From positions 1-30,861 of the forward strand of contig CALFYS010000127.1 of assembly GCA_937952245.1 (NCBI GenBank): DNA of 30,861 nt, read 5' to 3'. Origin of the DNA: an uncultured Alphaproteobacteria bacterium. Its GTDB lineage: Bacteria > Pseudomonadota > Alphaproteobacteria > Puniceispirillales > UBA1172. The notes beneath the pieces are model-generated. The model searched no databases and was not told the DNA's origin. It was given only the letters and a program-made list of their open reading frames with translations. The position numbers were made by a program, and so were the translations under genes. Positions 22,992 through 30,861 of the stretch are shown here, one piece after another (positions within the stretch are counted from its first letter, which is position 1; the number at the start of each line of letters is the position of its first letter).

Positions 22992-23846
22992 ATGAACATT
23001 GATCTCAACGCTATGGTTTCTGAATATCGTCAAAATGGCTTTGTTGCTGGCATTCCTGTTTTTTCTGACGATCAGGTCAAACAGTTGCGCGGCTATATCG
23101 AAGATTTAGAAGCCAACCACGCCGAAGGCGCGGGCGGCCATGATTTGAATCAGTTCTTCCGTGTGAATGGCCATGTGGTGATCCCCCAGCTGGCCGAAGC
23201 CGCCCGTACCCCTGTTATTCTTGATGCTGTTGAAGCTTTGCTGGGCCCCAATCTGTTGGCTTGGTCGGTTGAGCTGTTCATCAAAGAGCCGGGCACCACA
23301 AAAACCGTGTCGTGGCATCAGGATATTACCTATTGGGGCATGGGCGAGACCGATGATGAAGTCACGGCGTGGATCGCGCTTTCTGATGTCAGCGTCGAGG
23401 CCGGCTGTATGCGGTTTATGCCGGGGAGCCATAAGGGCGGGTTGGTCGCCCATCATGATACTTTTGCCGAGGATAACCTGTTGTCCCGCGGCCAAGAAAT
23501 TGCCGATGTTGATGAAGACAAAGCGGTGCATGGCCCATTGAAGCCGGGGCAGATGTCTTTGCATCATGGCCGCTGTTTCCATGCTTCTGGTCAAAATCAA
23601 TCGAATGACCGCCGCATTGGCCTTGCCATTCGTTATGTCACCCCTGAAGTCCGTGACCATGCCCCGGGGCAAGATTGGGCGATGCCTGTTCGTGGTGAAA
23701 CCCCGCGTGGCGGTTGGGATTGCATCGCCGGGCCTCGAGGGCTGTTCCATGGTGCTGATCTGGCGCTTTATGATCGCATCCTTGAGGGGCAGTCAAAAAC
23801 ACTGGCGGCGGGGGCTGAAGATCAGGTCGGGCTATACGCGACGTGA
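22992..23846 (+). CDS. Phytanoyl-CoA dioxygenase (PhyH) family Fe(II)/2-oxoglutarate oxygenase
   Basis: This 284-residue protein has the double-stranded beta-helix pattern of PhyH enzymes. The iron triad is His109 and Asp111 in SWHQDITYW and most likely His197 in CFHASGQNQSNDRRIGLAIRY, where Arg208 would hold the 2-oxoglutarate carboxylate. AGCMRFMPGSHKGG (137-150) is another family mark. Such enzymes hydroxylate small molecules, from acyl-CoA to ectoine and phosphonates; the bacterial substrate is rarely predictable. GATGGAGG precedes the ATG. It lies between the nitroreductase and the exporter on the plus strand. Co-transcription with the DMT gene (110-base gap) is possible but not certain. 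Confidence 0.87.
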   Translation: MNIDLNAMVSEYRQNGFVAGIPVFSDDQVKQLRGYIEDLEANHAEGAGGHDLNQFFRVNGHVVIPQLAEAARTPVILDAVEALLGPNLLAWSVELFIKEPGTTKTVSWHQDITYWGMGETDDEVTAWIALSDVSVEAGCMRFMPGSHKGGLVAHHDTFAEDNLLSRGQEIADVDEDKAVHGPLKPGQMSLHHGRCFHASGQNQSNDRRIGLAIRYVTPEVRDHAPGQDWAMPVRGETPRGGWDCIAGPRGLFHGADLALYDRILEGQSKTLAAGAEDQVGLYAT

Positions 23847-23956
23847 TCAGGCGGTTGATGCGGTATTAATCGCGATCACGCCCATCAGCATTAAAAGATA
23901 GATTAACAAGCCCAACACGGCTTATGATCAATAGAACCTCTTGGAGGGATATATTG

Positions 23957-24868
23957 ATGCCGTCCCAATTGATGCCGTCTTATTTGTTGCGCGCCATTGT
24001 TATTATGTTCATCGCGATCACAGCCTTTGATGTGATGGGCGTGCTGGTGCGGATGTTGGGCGGCAGCTATTCGATCCTGCAAATTTCTGTTCTTCGGAAT
24101 ATTTTTGGCATTTTACCCGCTTTGCTGTTGTTGATGCTGGGGCCGGGGCTTCAATCCATCACCACCTTACGGCGAAAAAAACATTGGGTGATCATCACCA
24201 TCCGAAGCGCGGCGGTATTGATGGCGCAGATCAGTTTTTACACCGCGCTGACAAAGATTGAATTTGCCACCGCCGCAACATTAGGCTTCACCAGCCCGTT
24301 TTTCATTTCGCTTTTGTCGATCCCTATTTTAGCCCATCACGTCGGCTGGATTCGTTTTGCCGCCATCATCGTGGGGTTTTTTGGGGTTCTGACCATCTTA
24401 AAACCCTTTAATGACGAATTTGTCTGGTGGATGGTCTTGCCGATTATCGCGGCGTTCGGCTATGGGCTGGCCAGCGTGTTGGTGCGATTGTTCGAAGATG
24501 AAATCCCTTCCGCGGCGCTCCAGATCAGCCAGCAGTTTATCACCTTTTTGATGGGGCTGGTTTTGTTGCTAATCTTTGGCGGCGTCACCCCTGTTGCAAC
24601 ATTAGAAGACGTGGGTTTATTTGTTCTGCTCGGCATCTTTGGCGGCATCGGGGTGCTGGGGCTGGTCATCGGCTACCGATTGGTTGAGCCATCCAGCCTC
24701 GCGCCGTTTGAATATTTCGGCATTCCCATTTCATTTGCCCTTGGATGGGTGTTTTTCAACGAAGCGCCATTTGACACGCTTTTCCCCGGGGTGTTGTTTA
24801 TCGTCGGGGCTGGATTGCTGATCGTCTTGCGCGAACGCTATCAGCAAAAATCACCCGACCAGCCGTGA
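23957..24868 (+). CDS. EamA/DMT-superfamily transporter
   Basis: The product is 303 residues from the ATG at 23957, with GGAGG about 9 bases upstream; the in-frame ATG at 23924 lacks a ribosome site. The sequence is almost entirely hydrophobic segments, consistent with about ten membrane helices in two EamA repeats. The first includes ISVLRNIFGILPALLLL and TIRSAAVLMAQISFYTALTKIE. The second ends LVEPSSLAPFEYFGIPISFALGWVFFNEAP and FIVGAGLLIVLRER, typical of DMT exporters. Members export amino acids, nucleosides or other metabolites, and some marine homologues act as importers; the cargo is unknown. Its last 18 bases overlap the end of the eda gene on the opposite strand, an unusually tight convergent arrangement with no room for a terminator between them. 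Confidence 0.9.
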   Translation: MPSQLMPSYLLRAIVIMFIAITAFDVMGVLVRMLGGSYSILQISVLRNIFGILPALLLLMLGPGLQSITTLRRKKHWVIITIRSAAVLMAQISFYTALTKIEFATAATLGFTSPFFISLLSIPILAHHVGWIRFAAIIVGFFGVLTILKPFNDEFVWWMVLPIIAAFGYGLASVLVRLFEDEIPSAALQISQQFITFLMGLVLLLIFGGVTPVATLEDVGLFVLLGIFGGIGVLGLVIGYRLVEPSSLAPFEYFGIPISFALGWVFFNEAPFDTLFPGVLFIVGAGLLIVLRERYQQKSPDQP

Positions 24869-25474
24869 ACAATCACGGGCATTGGCGGTGATGGCATCAA
24901 AATCGCCCGCCTTCAATAAAGCGGTTGAGGCCACCCATGACCCCCCGACACAAAGAACATTCGGCAATTCCAACCAGTCCTTTGCCGTGTTGATGGTAAT
25001 CCCGCCGGTGGGGCAAAAAACAGCATCCGCCAAAGGTGAGGCCAAAGCTTTCAGATATGGAGCCCCACCCGCCACGGAAGCGGGGAAGAATTTCATGGCC
25101 GTGATGCCGCGCGCCATCAACGCCATCATTTCAGAGGCGGTCGCCGCCCCGGGCAAAAACGCCATTTTGTGGTCTTCTGCCGATTGGATCAATTCAGGGT
25201 ACGCCCCGGGAGAGACCACGAAATCAGCGCCCGCGTCTTTCACCGCCGCCATCTGTTGCGGGGTTAAAACCGTCCCTGCCCCGATTGACATTTTAGGGCG
25301 TTCTTGGGCAAGGGTTTTGATCGCGTCCATCGCCGCCGCGCTTCTTAAGGTGATTTCAATAGTGGTGATCCCGCCTTCATAAAGCGCATCGGCCAATGGG
25401 ATGGCGTCATCCGCATTTTCAATAATGACAACAGGAATAACAGGACCTTGGGTCATGATGGATTGAACGGTCAT
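24851..25474 (-). CDS. eda: KDPG/KHG aldolase
   Basis: This 207-residue protein is typical in length for 2-dehydro-3-deoxy-6-phosphogluconate aldolase. The Schiff-base lysine is Lys128 in GITAMKFFPAS, the general acid/base Glu40 lies in TTIEITLR, and SIGAGTVLTPQQ and CPTGGI complete the family signature. It cleaves KDPG to pyruvate and glyceraldehyde 3-phosphate, the last step of the Entner-Doudoroff pathway. Its ATG overlaps the edd stop by ATGA, so the two should be translationally coupled. It is the final gene of the sugar operon and its 3' end runs into the DMT transporter gene from the other side. Confidence 0.95.
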   Translation of the reverse strand: MTVQSIMTQGPVIPVVIIENADDAIPLADALYEGGITTIEITLRSAAAMDAIKTLAQERPKMSIGAGTVLTPQQMAAVKDAGADFVVSPGAYPELIQSAEDHKMAFLPGAATASEMMALMARGITAMKFFPASVAGGAPYLKALASPLADAVFCPTGGITINTAKDWLELPNVLCVGGSWVASTALLKAGDFDAITANARDCSRLVG

Positions 25475-27288
25475 TGGTATCTCCTCAAGAGATTGATGCC
25501 GCCGCCATCTTCGGCGGAAGCGGCTTGGTCGCGCATATCAGAAAACAATTCACGGCCAAACCCGCCTTGAGGGGGATTGGCTGGGGCATGAGCACGGCCT
25601 GTTAAATCAGCATCAATGCTTAGAACGCCTGTTGCGGCATCAAGGGTGATCATATCGCCATCTTGGATTTGCCCAATCGCGCCGCCATCCATGGCTTCCG
25701 GCGTCAGGTGAATAGCGGCAGGCACCCGCCCTGATGCCCCTGACATTCGGCCATCGGTGATCAGCATCACGGCGTGGCCTTGGTCTTGCAGATTGCTTAA
25801 AATCGGGGTCAGGCTATGCAGTTCAGGCATACCATTGGCGCGTGGGCCTTGGTTGCGAACAACAACGGCAACATCACGGTTTAACTTCCCATTGGCGAAG
25901 GCTGATTTAACATCGGCTTCATGGTCAAAAACAACGGCTGGCGCGGTGATATGGTGATGCGCGGCATCCACCGCGGACACTTTAATCACCGCCCGCCCTA
26001 AATTGCCCGCCAGCATCACCAGCCCGCCGTTTTCTTGATGGGGGGTTGAAACGGGGCGAAGAATTTCTTGATCCAAAGACACGTCAGGGGCGGGGCTGAA
26101 CGCCACGCCTTGATCGGTCAATTTGGGCTCAACGGCGTAATCAACAAGCGCATCGCCCCAAACTGTTTCAGCCGTGCCATCCAGCAAGCCAGCAGAAAGC
26201 AATTCGCGCATGACATATCCCATGCCGCCTGCCGCGTGGAAATGGTTCACATCCGCATTGCCATTGGGGTAAATCCGCGCCAATAGCGGCACAACAGCGG
26301 ATAACGCGGCAAAGTCATCCCAGCGCAAATCAATCCCCGCCGCTGCTGCCATCGCCGGCAAATGCAACGTGTGATTGGTGGAACCGCCAGTGGCGTGAAG
26401 GCCGACAATGGCGTTCACAAAACTCCGTTCATCCAGCATCCGTCCGATGGGTTTCGGCGTATCGCTTTGGCGGCTAATGGCAACAGCACGCGCGCCTGTC
26501 GCGATATTGAGCGCTTGCCGCAAATCGCTATGGGGATGTTCAAACGCCGCCCCGGGCAAATGCAGCCCCATGACTTCCATCAACATTTGATTGGAATTGG
26601 CCGTGCCGTAAAACGTGCAAGTGCCCGGGCCATGATAAGACTCTGCTTCGGCTTGCAATAATTCTTCACGTCCAATTTCACCGCGGGCAAAGGCTTTCCG
26701 GCGGGCGGCTTTTTCAGCATTAGGCAAGCCGCTGGACATCGGCCCTGCTGGCACCATGATCACGGGAATATGCCCATGGCTTAACGCCCCCATGACAAGG
26801 CCGGGGACAATTTTATCACAAACACCAAGGCATAGGGCTGCATCATAGACACCGTGGCTTAACCCCACGGCGGTGGCCATGGCGATCACATCACGCGAGG
26901 CCAAGGATAATTCCATCCCCGGGCGACCTTGGGTTACGCCATCACACATCGCTGGCACGCCGGATGCCACTTGCGCGGTGCCGCCCGCTTGCCGGATGGC
27001 GGCTTTTAAAATAGGCGGGAATTGTTCATAGGGCTGATGGGCGGATAACATATCGTTATAAGCGGTGATAATCCCGATATGCGGTTTATGCCCAGTCAGC
27101 AAATCAGCCTGATCATCCAACGCCCCCGCCGCCACATGGGCAAGGTTTGAACAGCCAACCATGCCGCGATTGCTGTCAGGGTCTTGTTCCATGCGCGCGA
27201 TACGATCAAGGTAATTTGCCCTTGTCTTTTGGCTTCTTTTTTTGATGGTCGCGATTGTTTGTTCAACGACCGGATGGAGCGTCGCCAT
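25471..27288 (-). CDS. edd: 6-phosphogluconate dehydratase
   Basis: The 605-residue length and pattern are those of Edd rather than dihydroxyacid dehydratase: NRGMVGCSNLAHVAAG near the start, IGIITAYNDMLSAHQPYEQFP, SGVPAMCDGVTQG with Cys115, LGVCDKIVPG with Cys157, and GTCTFYGTANSNQMLMEVMG with Cys224. These cysteines would hold the iron-sulfur cluster. LITDGRMSGASGRVPAAIHLTPEA near the C-terminus binds the substrate carboxylate in the IlvD/Edd family. The enzyme dehydrates 6-phosphogluconate to KDPG. AGAGGA precedes the ATG, two bases after the pgl stop. Confidence 0.96.
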   Translation of the reverse strand: MATLHPVVEQTIATIKKRSQKTRANYLDRIARMEQDPDSNRGMVGCSNLAHVAAGALDDQADLLTGHKPHIGIITAYNDMLSAHQPYEQFPPILKAAIRQAGGTAQVASGVPAMCDGVTQGRPGMELSLASRDVIAMATAVGLSHGVYDAALCLGVCDKIVPGLVMGALSHGHIPVIMVPAGPMSSGLPNAEKAARRKAFARGEIGREELLQAEAESYHGPGTCTFYGTANSNQMLMEVMGLHLPGAAFEHPHSDLRQALNIATGARAVAISRQSDTPKPIGRMLDERSFVNAIVGLHATGGSTNHTLHLPAMAAAAGIDLRWDDFAALSAVVPLLARIYPNGNADVNHFHAAGGMGYVMRELLSAGLLDGTAETVWGDALVDYAVEPKLTDQGVAFSPAPDVSLDQEILRPVSTPHQENGGLVMLAGNLGRAVIKVSAVDAAHHHITAPAVVFDHEADVKSAFANGKLNRDVAVVVRNQGPRANGMPELHSLTPILSNLQDQGHAVMLITDGRMSGASGRVPAAIHLTPEAMDGGAIGQIQDGDMITLDAATGVLSIDADLTGRAHAPANPPQGGFGRELFSDMRDQAASAEDGGGINLLRRYQ

Positions 27289-27290
27289 CT

Positions 27291-27887
27291 TTAAATCCTC
27301 TCATGGGTAATGCTTGTGCCTTGATGCGCCAATAATCGGCTGATCGGCAGGTCTTGGCTGGTTTGCGCTTGTTCCAGCACCTTGATTTTATCATCGCCAA
27401 TGACCATCAACACGCGGTCAGGAATGGCCAAGATCATGGCAAGGTTCATCGTCACCCTTGGGTGCAGGGGATTGCCCATGGGCGGGGTGGTGATGACCCG
27501 GGGGCGATCAGCGGGGTCAAACCCCATGCCGCTTGCCATCATCGCCGGAAACAATGAGGCGAAATGCCCATCAACACCCATCCCCAAAATCCCAATGTCG
27601 GGGATGCGGCCATCGGGCCAATCTTTTAAAGGTATAAACCGCGCATCGCGGGCGTTGTTCTGAAGCAAGGTTTCAGCGATTAACCTCTGGTTGCTGTCGG
27701 GATGATCAGAAGGCACATCACGGTCATCTATTAACGTCACCTCAACCTGTGACCAATCCAAATCTTGCTCGGATAAAGCTTGATAAAGCGCAACAGGGCT
27801 GGAGCCGCCCGACAGCGCGATGCTGACACGGTCTTGGTTTTGCAATCGTTCAGATAATTGCGCGGTGATGGTATCAATCAGCGTCAT
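27291..27887 (-). CDS. pgl: 6-phosphogluconolactonase
   Basis: The product is 198 residues from the ATG at 27887; an extension to 27923 lies inside zwf and is rejected. Family marks are VSIALSGGSSPVALYQAL, VTLIDDRDVPSDHPDSNQRLIAETL and ILGMGVDGHFASLFP, all typical of the DevB/Pgl type. It hydrolyses 6-phosphogluconolactone made by Zwf. It is somewhat shorter than the 220-240 residues common in the family, but all signature blocks are present. Its 5' end overlaps the zwf 3' end by 14 bases, longer than the 4-base overlaps elsewhere in the operon. Confidence 0.93.
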   Translation of the reverse strand: MTLIDTITAQLSERLQNQDRVSIALSGGSSPVALYQALSEQDLDWSQVEVTLIDDRDVPSDHPDSNQRLIAETLLQNNARDARFIPLKDWPDGRIPDIGILGMGVDGHFASLFPAMMASGMGFDPADRPRVITTPPMGNPLHPRVTMNLAMILAIPDRVLMVIGDDKIKVLEQAQTSQDLPISRLLAHQGTSITHERI

Positions 27888-29346
27888 CTTTATCCACTTT
27901 AGGGTCAACCCATTCACGGCCATCAGCGCTCAACAACGTATCAGGGGGGCCCATCGTGCCTTCGGAATAAAGCAATGGGATCGCGCCTTGCGATTGTTGA
28001 GCCAGTGGATCAATGAAATCCCATGCCGCCAAAACCTCATCAAGGCGCATAAACAGCGTTTGGTTGCCGCGGGCAATATCCATCAACAAGCGTTCATAGG
28101 CATCGGGCAAGCGTTCATCAAAAGTCTCACCAAAACTCAAATTCAATTCCGATGGGAAGAGGCGCATCCCCCCAGGCCCAGGTTCTTTTGAGGTCAAGAG
28201 CAACCGCAACCCTTCTTGCGGCTGCACCCTGATGATCAAGCGATTGGGAATCTCATTATCATGGTCGGTGATGCCGTCTTTATTAAAAATATCATGGGGA
28301 CGATTTTTAAACGTGATGACAATTTCAGAAGCCCGGGTTGTCAATTTTTTGCCCGTGCGGATGTAAAACGGCACGCCCGCCCAACGCCAATTGTCGATCA
28401 AGACTTTCAGCCCAACATAGGTTTCGGTCAATGTTGGCTTTCCCACTTCATGGGCATAGGCCTGATATTGCCCCATGACAACCTGATCCATATCAATCGG
28501 CCGCAAAGCTTGAAGAACACGGAGTTTTTCATTGCGGACTTGATCGGCGTTAAACCGTGCTGGCGGTTCCATCGCCACCAAACACAGCAATTGCAACAGA
28601 TGGTTCTGCAGCATATCGCGGATCGCGCCATATTGATCATAATAAGACGCGCGACTGCCAACACCCACGGTTTCCGCCACGGTGATTTGAATATTATCAA
28701 TATAACGGTTGTTCCAAAGCGCTTCAAAAATCACATTGGCGAACCGCAGCGCCATCAAGTTTTGCACCGTCTCTTTGCCCAGATAATGGTCAATTCGGTA
28801 AATCTGTTCTTCCTTAAAGACCGCCAGCAATTTGTCGTTAATCTCTTGTGACGACGCGCGGTCATGGCCAAGCGGTTTTTCCACCACCAATCGGCTTTGG
28901 GGCAAGACCAACCCCGCTTCATCAATCCGCTGGCAGGCGGCGCTGAACAGGGAGGGCGCGATCGACAGATAGAAAATAATCGGGCGGTTTTCATCCGCGC
29001 CATCTTGCAATTTTTCCGCAAGGCCAGCCATGCTCCCTTCGGCGCTGATGTCAATCGCATCAAATGTGATCAAACCGATAAAGCGATCCAGCACAGCCTC
29101 ACCATCGGTGATGGTTTCCATCCCCGCTTGGCAATGCGGTTTTAATTTTGCTTTAAATTCATCGGCGGTGATGGCTTGCCGACCCAGCACAAAAAACCGA
29201 AATTCATCGGTCACTTGCCCCGCGGCGTAGCGCAAGAACAGCGCCGGAAAGATTTTCCGTAAAGACAAATCACCCGTGCCGCCAATGATCACATAATCAC
29301 TATCAGGGACAGCGGCGGATTGCGGTAATAATTCTCGTTCACTCAT
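27874..29346 (-). CDS. zwf: Glucose-6-phosphate 1-dehydrogenase
   Basis: The 490-residue protein has normal G6PDH length. The nucleotide-binding loop is GGTGDLSLRKIFPALF (22-37), EKPLG (156-160) carries the conserved Lys, and RIDHYLGKE (184-192) is the active-site signature with the catalytic His. DPLAQQSQGAIPLLYSEGTMGP forms the usual C-terminus. It oxidises glucose 6-phosphate to the lactone, feeding the pgl-edd-eda steps. The usual GASGDL motif reads GGTGDL, a conservative change. Its start overlaps the fructokinase stop by ATGA. A 6-phosphogluconate dehydrogenase gene is not present in this operon, so the carbon is evidently sent to the Entner-Doudoroff branch. Confidence 0.96.
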   Translation of the reverse strand: MSERELLPQSAAVPDSDYVIIGGTGDLSLRKIFPALFLRYAAGQVTDEFRFFVLGRQAITADEFKAKLKPHCQAGMETITDGEAVLDRFIGLITFDAIDISAEGSMAGLAEKLQDGADENRPIIFYLSIAPSLFSAACQRIDEAGLVLPQSRLVVEKPLGHDRASSQEINDKLLAVFKEEQIYRIDHYLGKETVQNLMALRFANVIFEALWNNRYIDNIQITVAETVGVGSRASYYDQYGAIRDMLQNHLLQLLCLVAMEPPARFNADQVRNEKLRVLQALRPIDMDQVVMGQYQAYAHEVGKPTLTETYVGLKVLIDNWRWAGVPFYIRTGKKLTTRASEIVITFKNRPHDIFNKDGITDHDNEIPNRLIIRVQPQEGLRLLLTSKEPGPGGMRLFPSELNLSFGETFDERLPDAYERLLMDIARGNQTLFMRLDEVLAAWDFIDPLAQQSQGAIPLLYSEGTMGPPDTLLSADGREWVDPKVDKDDAD

Positions 29347-30293
29347 GTCATCAAAGCCTTTTTATTAGGCGGGTTACACCCTTGTTCTTGGCAATTTAAC
29401 GCCGCTGCTTTTGCGGCATAGGCCAAGATTTGATCCAATTGATCATCGGTCAGCCCTTGAAGATGATCACGCGTGGTGATGCCGTTATCTTTGCACCACA
29501 CCAAGATGGACGCCATAAATGTATCGCCCGCCCCCACGGTATCCACCAGATTGGCAACGGGATGGGCTGAAATTTCCGTTTTGCCATGGGGGCTTTGGCC
29601 ACGGGCGCCATCGCCCCCCATTGTCAACACCCGCAAGCCAGAAGATGAAATATCAATCAAATGGTCAAAACCATCATCAAGGCTTAAATCAGGGTAAAGC
29701 CAATGCAAATCTTCATCGCTCAACTTGATAATATCCGCCTGTTGAAACAAGCGTTCCAGCCTTGGCAAATAAACCGCGCGGTCTTCGATCAACGCCGGAC
29801 GAACATTAGGGTCAAGTGACGTGATGATGCCATTTTGATGGCATTGGATAAAAAACTCTTCCCATAATACAGCGTCTTCCCCGCCTGACAAGGCCAGCGA
29901 GCCGAGATGCACCACCCAAGGCTTTTGTGCAAGGACAGCATCAAGATGATCTTTCGTGATCAAGCGTTCGGCGGTGCCATTGCGATAAAACTGATAACTC
30001 GGCTGGCCATTTTCCAATGACACCACCGCAAGTGAGGTTGGCGCGTCCAACAAAGGGGCGTTGTGATGAACCCCTGATGATGACAAGCGTTCAGAAATTA
30101 ATTTGCCCAAGCGATCATTGGAAATCGGCGTGATGTAATCGGTATCCGCCTCTTGCCGTGCCGCCGCGATCGCCACATTAAAAGGCGAGCCACCGGGATT
30201 GGCGCTATATTGCGGGAGACCATCGATAAGCGCATTTTCAACAAAATCGATCAGGTTTTCACCGCCGACAATAATTTTCAATTCATCAGACAT
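29343..30293 (-). CDS. PfkB-family fructokinase-like sugar kinase
   Basis: This 316-residue ribokinase-fold protein has IVGGENLIDFVE (8-19) and the family's NPGGSPFNVAIAAAR signature (32-46). It also has SLDPNVRPALI (159-169) and the second signature LVDTVGAGDTFMAS (249-262), with Asp257 as catalytic base. The pattern is that of bacterial fructokinases, which phosphorylate fructose at C6; other ketose kinases are possible. Position right before zwf supports a sugar-6-phosphate product that enters the Entner-Doudoroff pathway after isomerisation (the isomerase is not in this window). It lies 34 bases after the FrcK-like gene, with no clear terminator between. Confidence 0.88.
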   Translation of the reverse strand: MSDELKIIVGGENLIDFVENALIDGLPQYSANPGGSPFNVAIAAARQEADTDYITPISNDRLGKLISERLSSSGVHHNAPLLDAPTSLAVVSLENGQPSYQFYRNGTAERLITKDHLDAVLAQKPWVVHLGSLALSGGEDAVLWEEFFIQCHQNGIITSLDPNVRPALIEDRAVYLPRLERLFQQADIIKLSDEDLHWLYPDLSLDDGFDHLIDISSSGLRVLTMGGDGARGQSPHGKTEISAHPVANLVDTVGAGDTFMASILVWCKDNGITTRDHLQGLTDDQLDQILAYAAKAAALNCQEQGCNPPNKKALMT

Positions 30294-30327
30294 TTGCGTC
30301 CTCGTTTAGACCTCTTCCAGAAGCAGG

Positions 30328-30861
30328 CTATCCATCATTTTGGATAACAAAGGTTGATGGTAGGGCTTTTGAAGCCACCCGTGCCGCGTTCACCAGATCG
30401 TTTGACTGCGCCCGTTTCAACGCTTGGTCTTGGGGCAGACCATGATCAAGCCAGCGTTGCACCAAGCGTTTTTCCAACACATCCATCGGCACATCCAGCC
30501 AAATGCTGGCATCCCATTTGGCCGCCAAATCAACCCAGCCTTCTTCATCAAACAAAAGATAATTGCCTTCAAAAAGCAGGATCGAAACATCACCAGGCAC
30601 CTGACCGCCATCGGGCACAACTTGATCAGCCGCGCGGTCAAAAGTCGGATAGCTCTTCATCTCCCCTGATTTCAACCCATCGATTAATAAGGCAAAACGC
30701 TCACGTTCAAATGTTTCCGGCGCGCCTTTAATGTCAAACGTGCCATTGGCCATCAGTTTTTCATTATCCATATGAAAACCGTCCATAGGAATAACGCAAG
30801 CTTTCGACCCTAATTTTTCGGCAAGGGTTTCAGCAAAGGTTGATTTGCCGCTCCCTGGCGC
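30328..30861 (-). CDS. P-loop nucleoside/pantothenate-kinase-like protein, FrcK type (5' end outside window)
   Basis: The frame is open to the window edge and the start lies beyond it; 177 residues are visible. The very first residues form the Walker A loop APGSGKSTFAETLAEKLG. VIPMDGFHMDN follows (residues 24-34 of the visible part), typical of uridine-kinase/pantothenate-kinase-like proteins. ILLFEGNYLLFDEEGW is the Walker-B-like block, and DVLEKRLVQRWLDHGL the lid-region Arg segment. In several alphaproteobacteria such a kinase (FrcK) ends the frcBCAK fructose ABC-transport operon. The fructokinase gene next door fits that picture, so frcBCA genes may lie to the right of the window. Its true phosphoryl acceptor is not established. 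Confidence 0.8.
   Translation of the reverse strand, partial: APGSGKSTFAETLAEKLGSKACVIPMDGFHMDNEKLMANGTFDIKGAPETFERERFALLIDGLKSGEMKSYPTFDRAADQVVPDGGQVPGDVSILLFEGNYLLFDEEGWVDLAAKWDASIWLDVPMDVLEKRLVQRWLDHGLPQDQALKRAQSNDLVNAARVASKALPSTFVIQNDG

Noticed and set aside
23106..23750. 214-codon open frame antisense to the PhyH gene
   Set aside because: It is a shadow of a well-supported gene; the translated product resembles no family I recognise and has no start signal.
28216..28851. 211-codon open frame antisense to zwf
   Set aside because: It lies wholly within zwf, whose signature motifs are clear; no ribosome site or recognisable product.

Overview
The window looks like one chromosomal stretch from an alphaproteobacterium, probably a marine heterotroph of the SAR116/Rhodospirillales/Rhodobacterales kind. 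The reasons are an Entner-Doudoroff sugar block next to a FrcK-like kinase, many ABC-transport and accessory catabolic genes, tight operons with ATGA overlaps, and roughly balanced base composition. The taxonomic call is inference; there is no rRNA or other marker gene. I see no tRNA, rRNA, CRISPR array, insertion sequence or phage gene. No gene-free stretch exceeds 300 bases; the longest is 21990-22221.

Region 1 (1-14697, minus strand) is an unbroken run of 15 genes reading leftward from one divergent promoter region. In transcription order: ABC ATPase, periplasmic binding protein, two sugar-type permeases, a one-domain SnoaL-like protein, a HisD-family dehydrogenase, a two-domain SnoaL-like protein, a LacI-type regulator, a second two-domain SnoaL-like protein, a bicupin, a MetE C-domain-like zinc protein, an alpha/beta hydrolase, an RraA-like aldolase, an Asp/Glu-racemase/maleate-isomerase-like protein, and a sulfotransferase cut by the window edge. 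The head carries a promoter (TTGCCA, 18 bp, TAGAAT). A CG-centred palindrome sits directly against its -10 box and looks like a LacI-family operator. Divergently from it (14831-16710, plus) lie a fourth SnoaL-like protein and a COG3618-type lactonase/amidohydrolase. Together these look like an inducible uptake and catabolic system for an unidentified, possibly sugar- or polyol-like, compound. This is the best candidate for an undescribed system here.

Region 2 (16711-21989, minus) is a four-gene operon: hydantoinase/oxoprolinase subunits A and B, a ketopantoate hydroxymethyltransferase-like protein, and a cysteine-dioxygenase-like cupin. It faces the amidohydrolase end-to-end with no gap.

Region 3 (22222-24868, plus) has a nitroreductase-family flavoprotein, a PhyH-type Fe(II)/2-oxoglutarate dioxygenase and an EamA/DMT exporter.

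Region 4 (24851-30861, minus) is a compact glycolytic operon: FrcK-like P-loop kinase (5' end outside the window), fructokinase, zwf, pgl, edd and eda. It would turn fructose or glucose 6-phosphate into pyruvate and glyceraldehyde 3-phosphate by the Entner-Doudoroff route.
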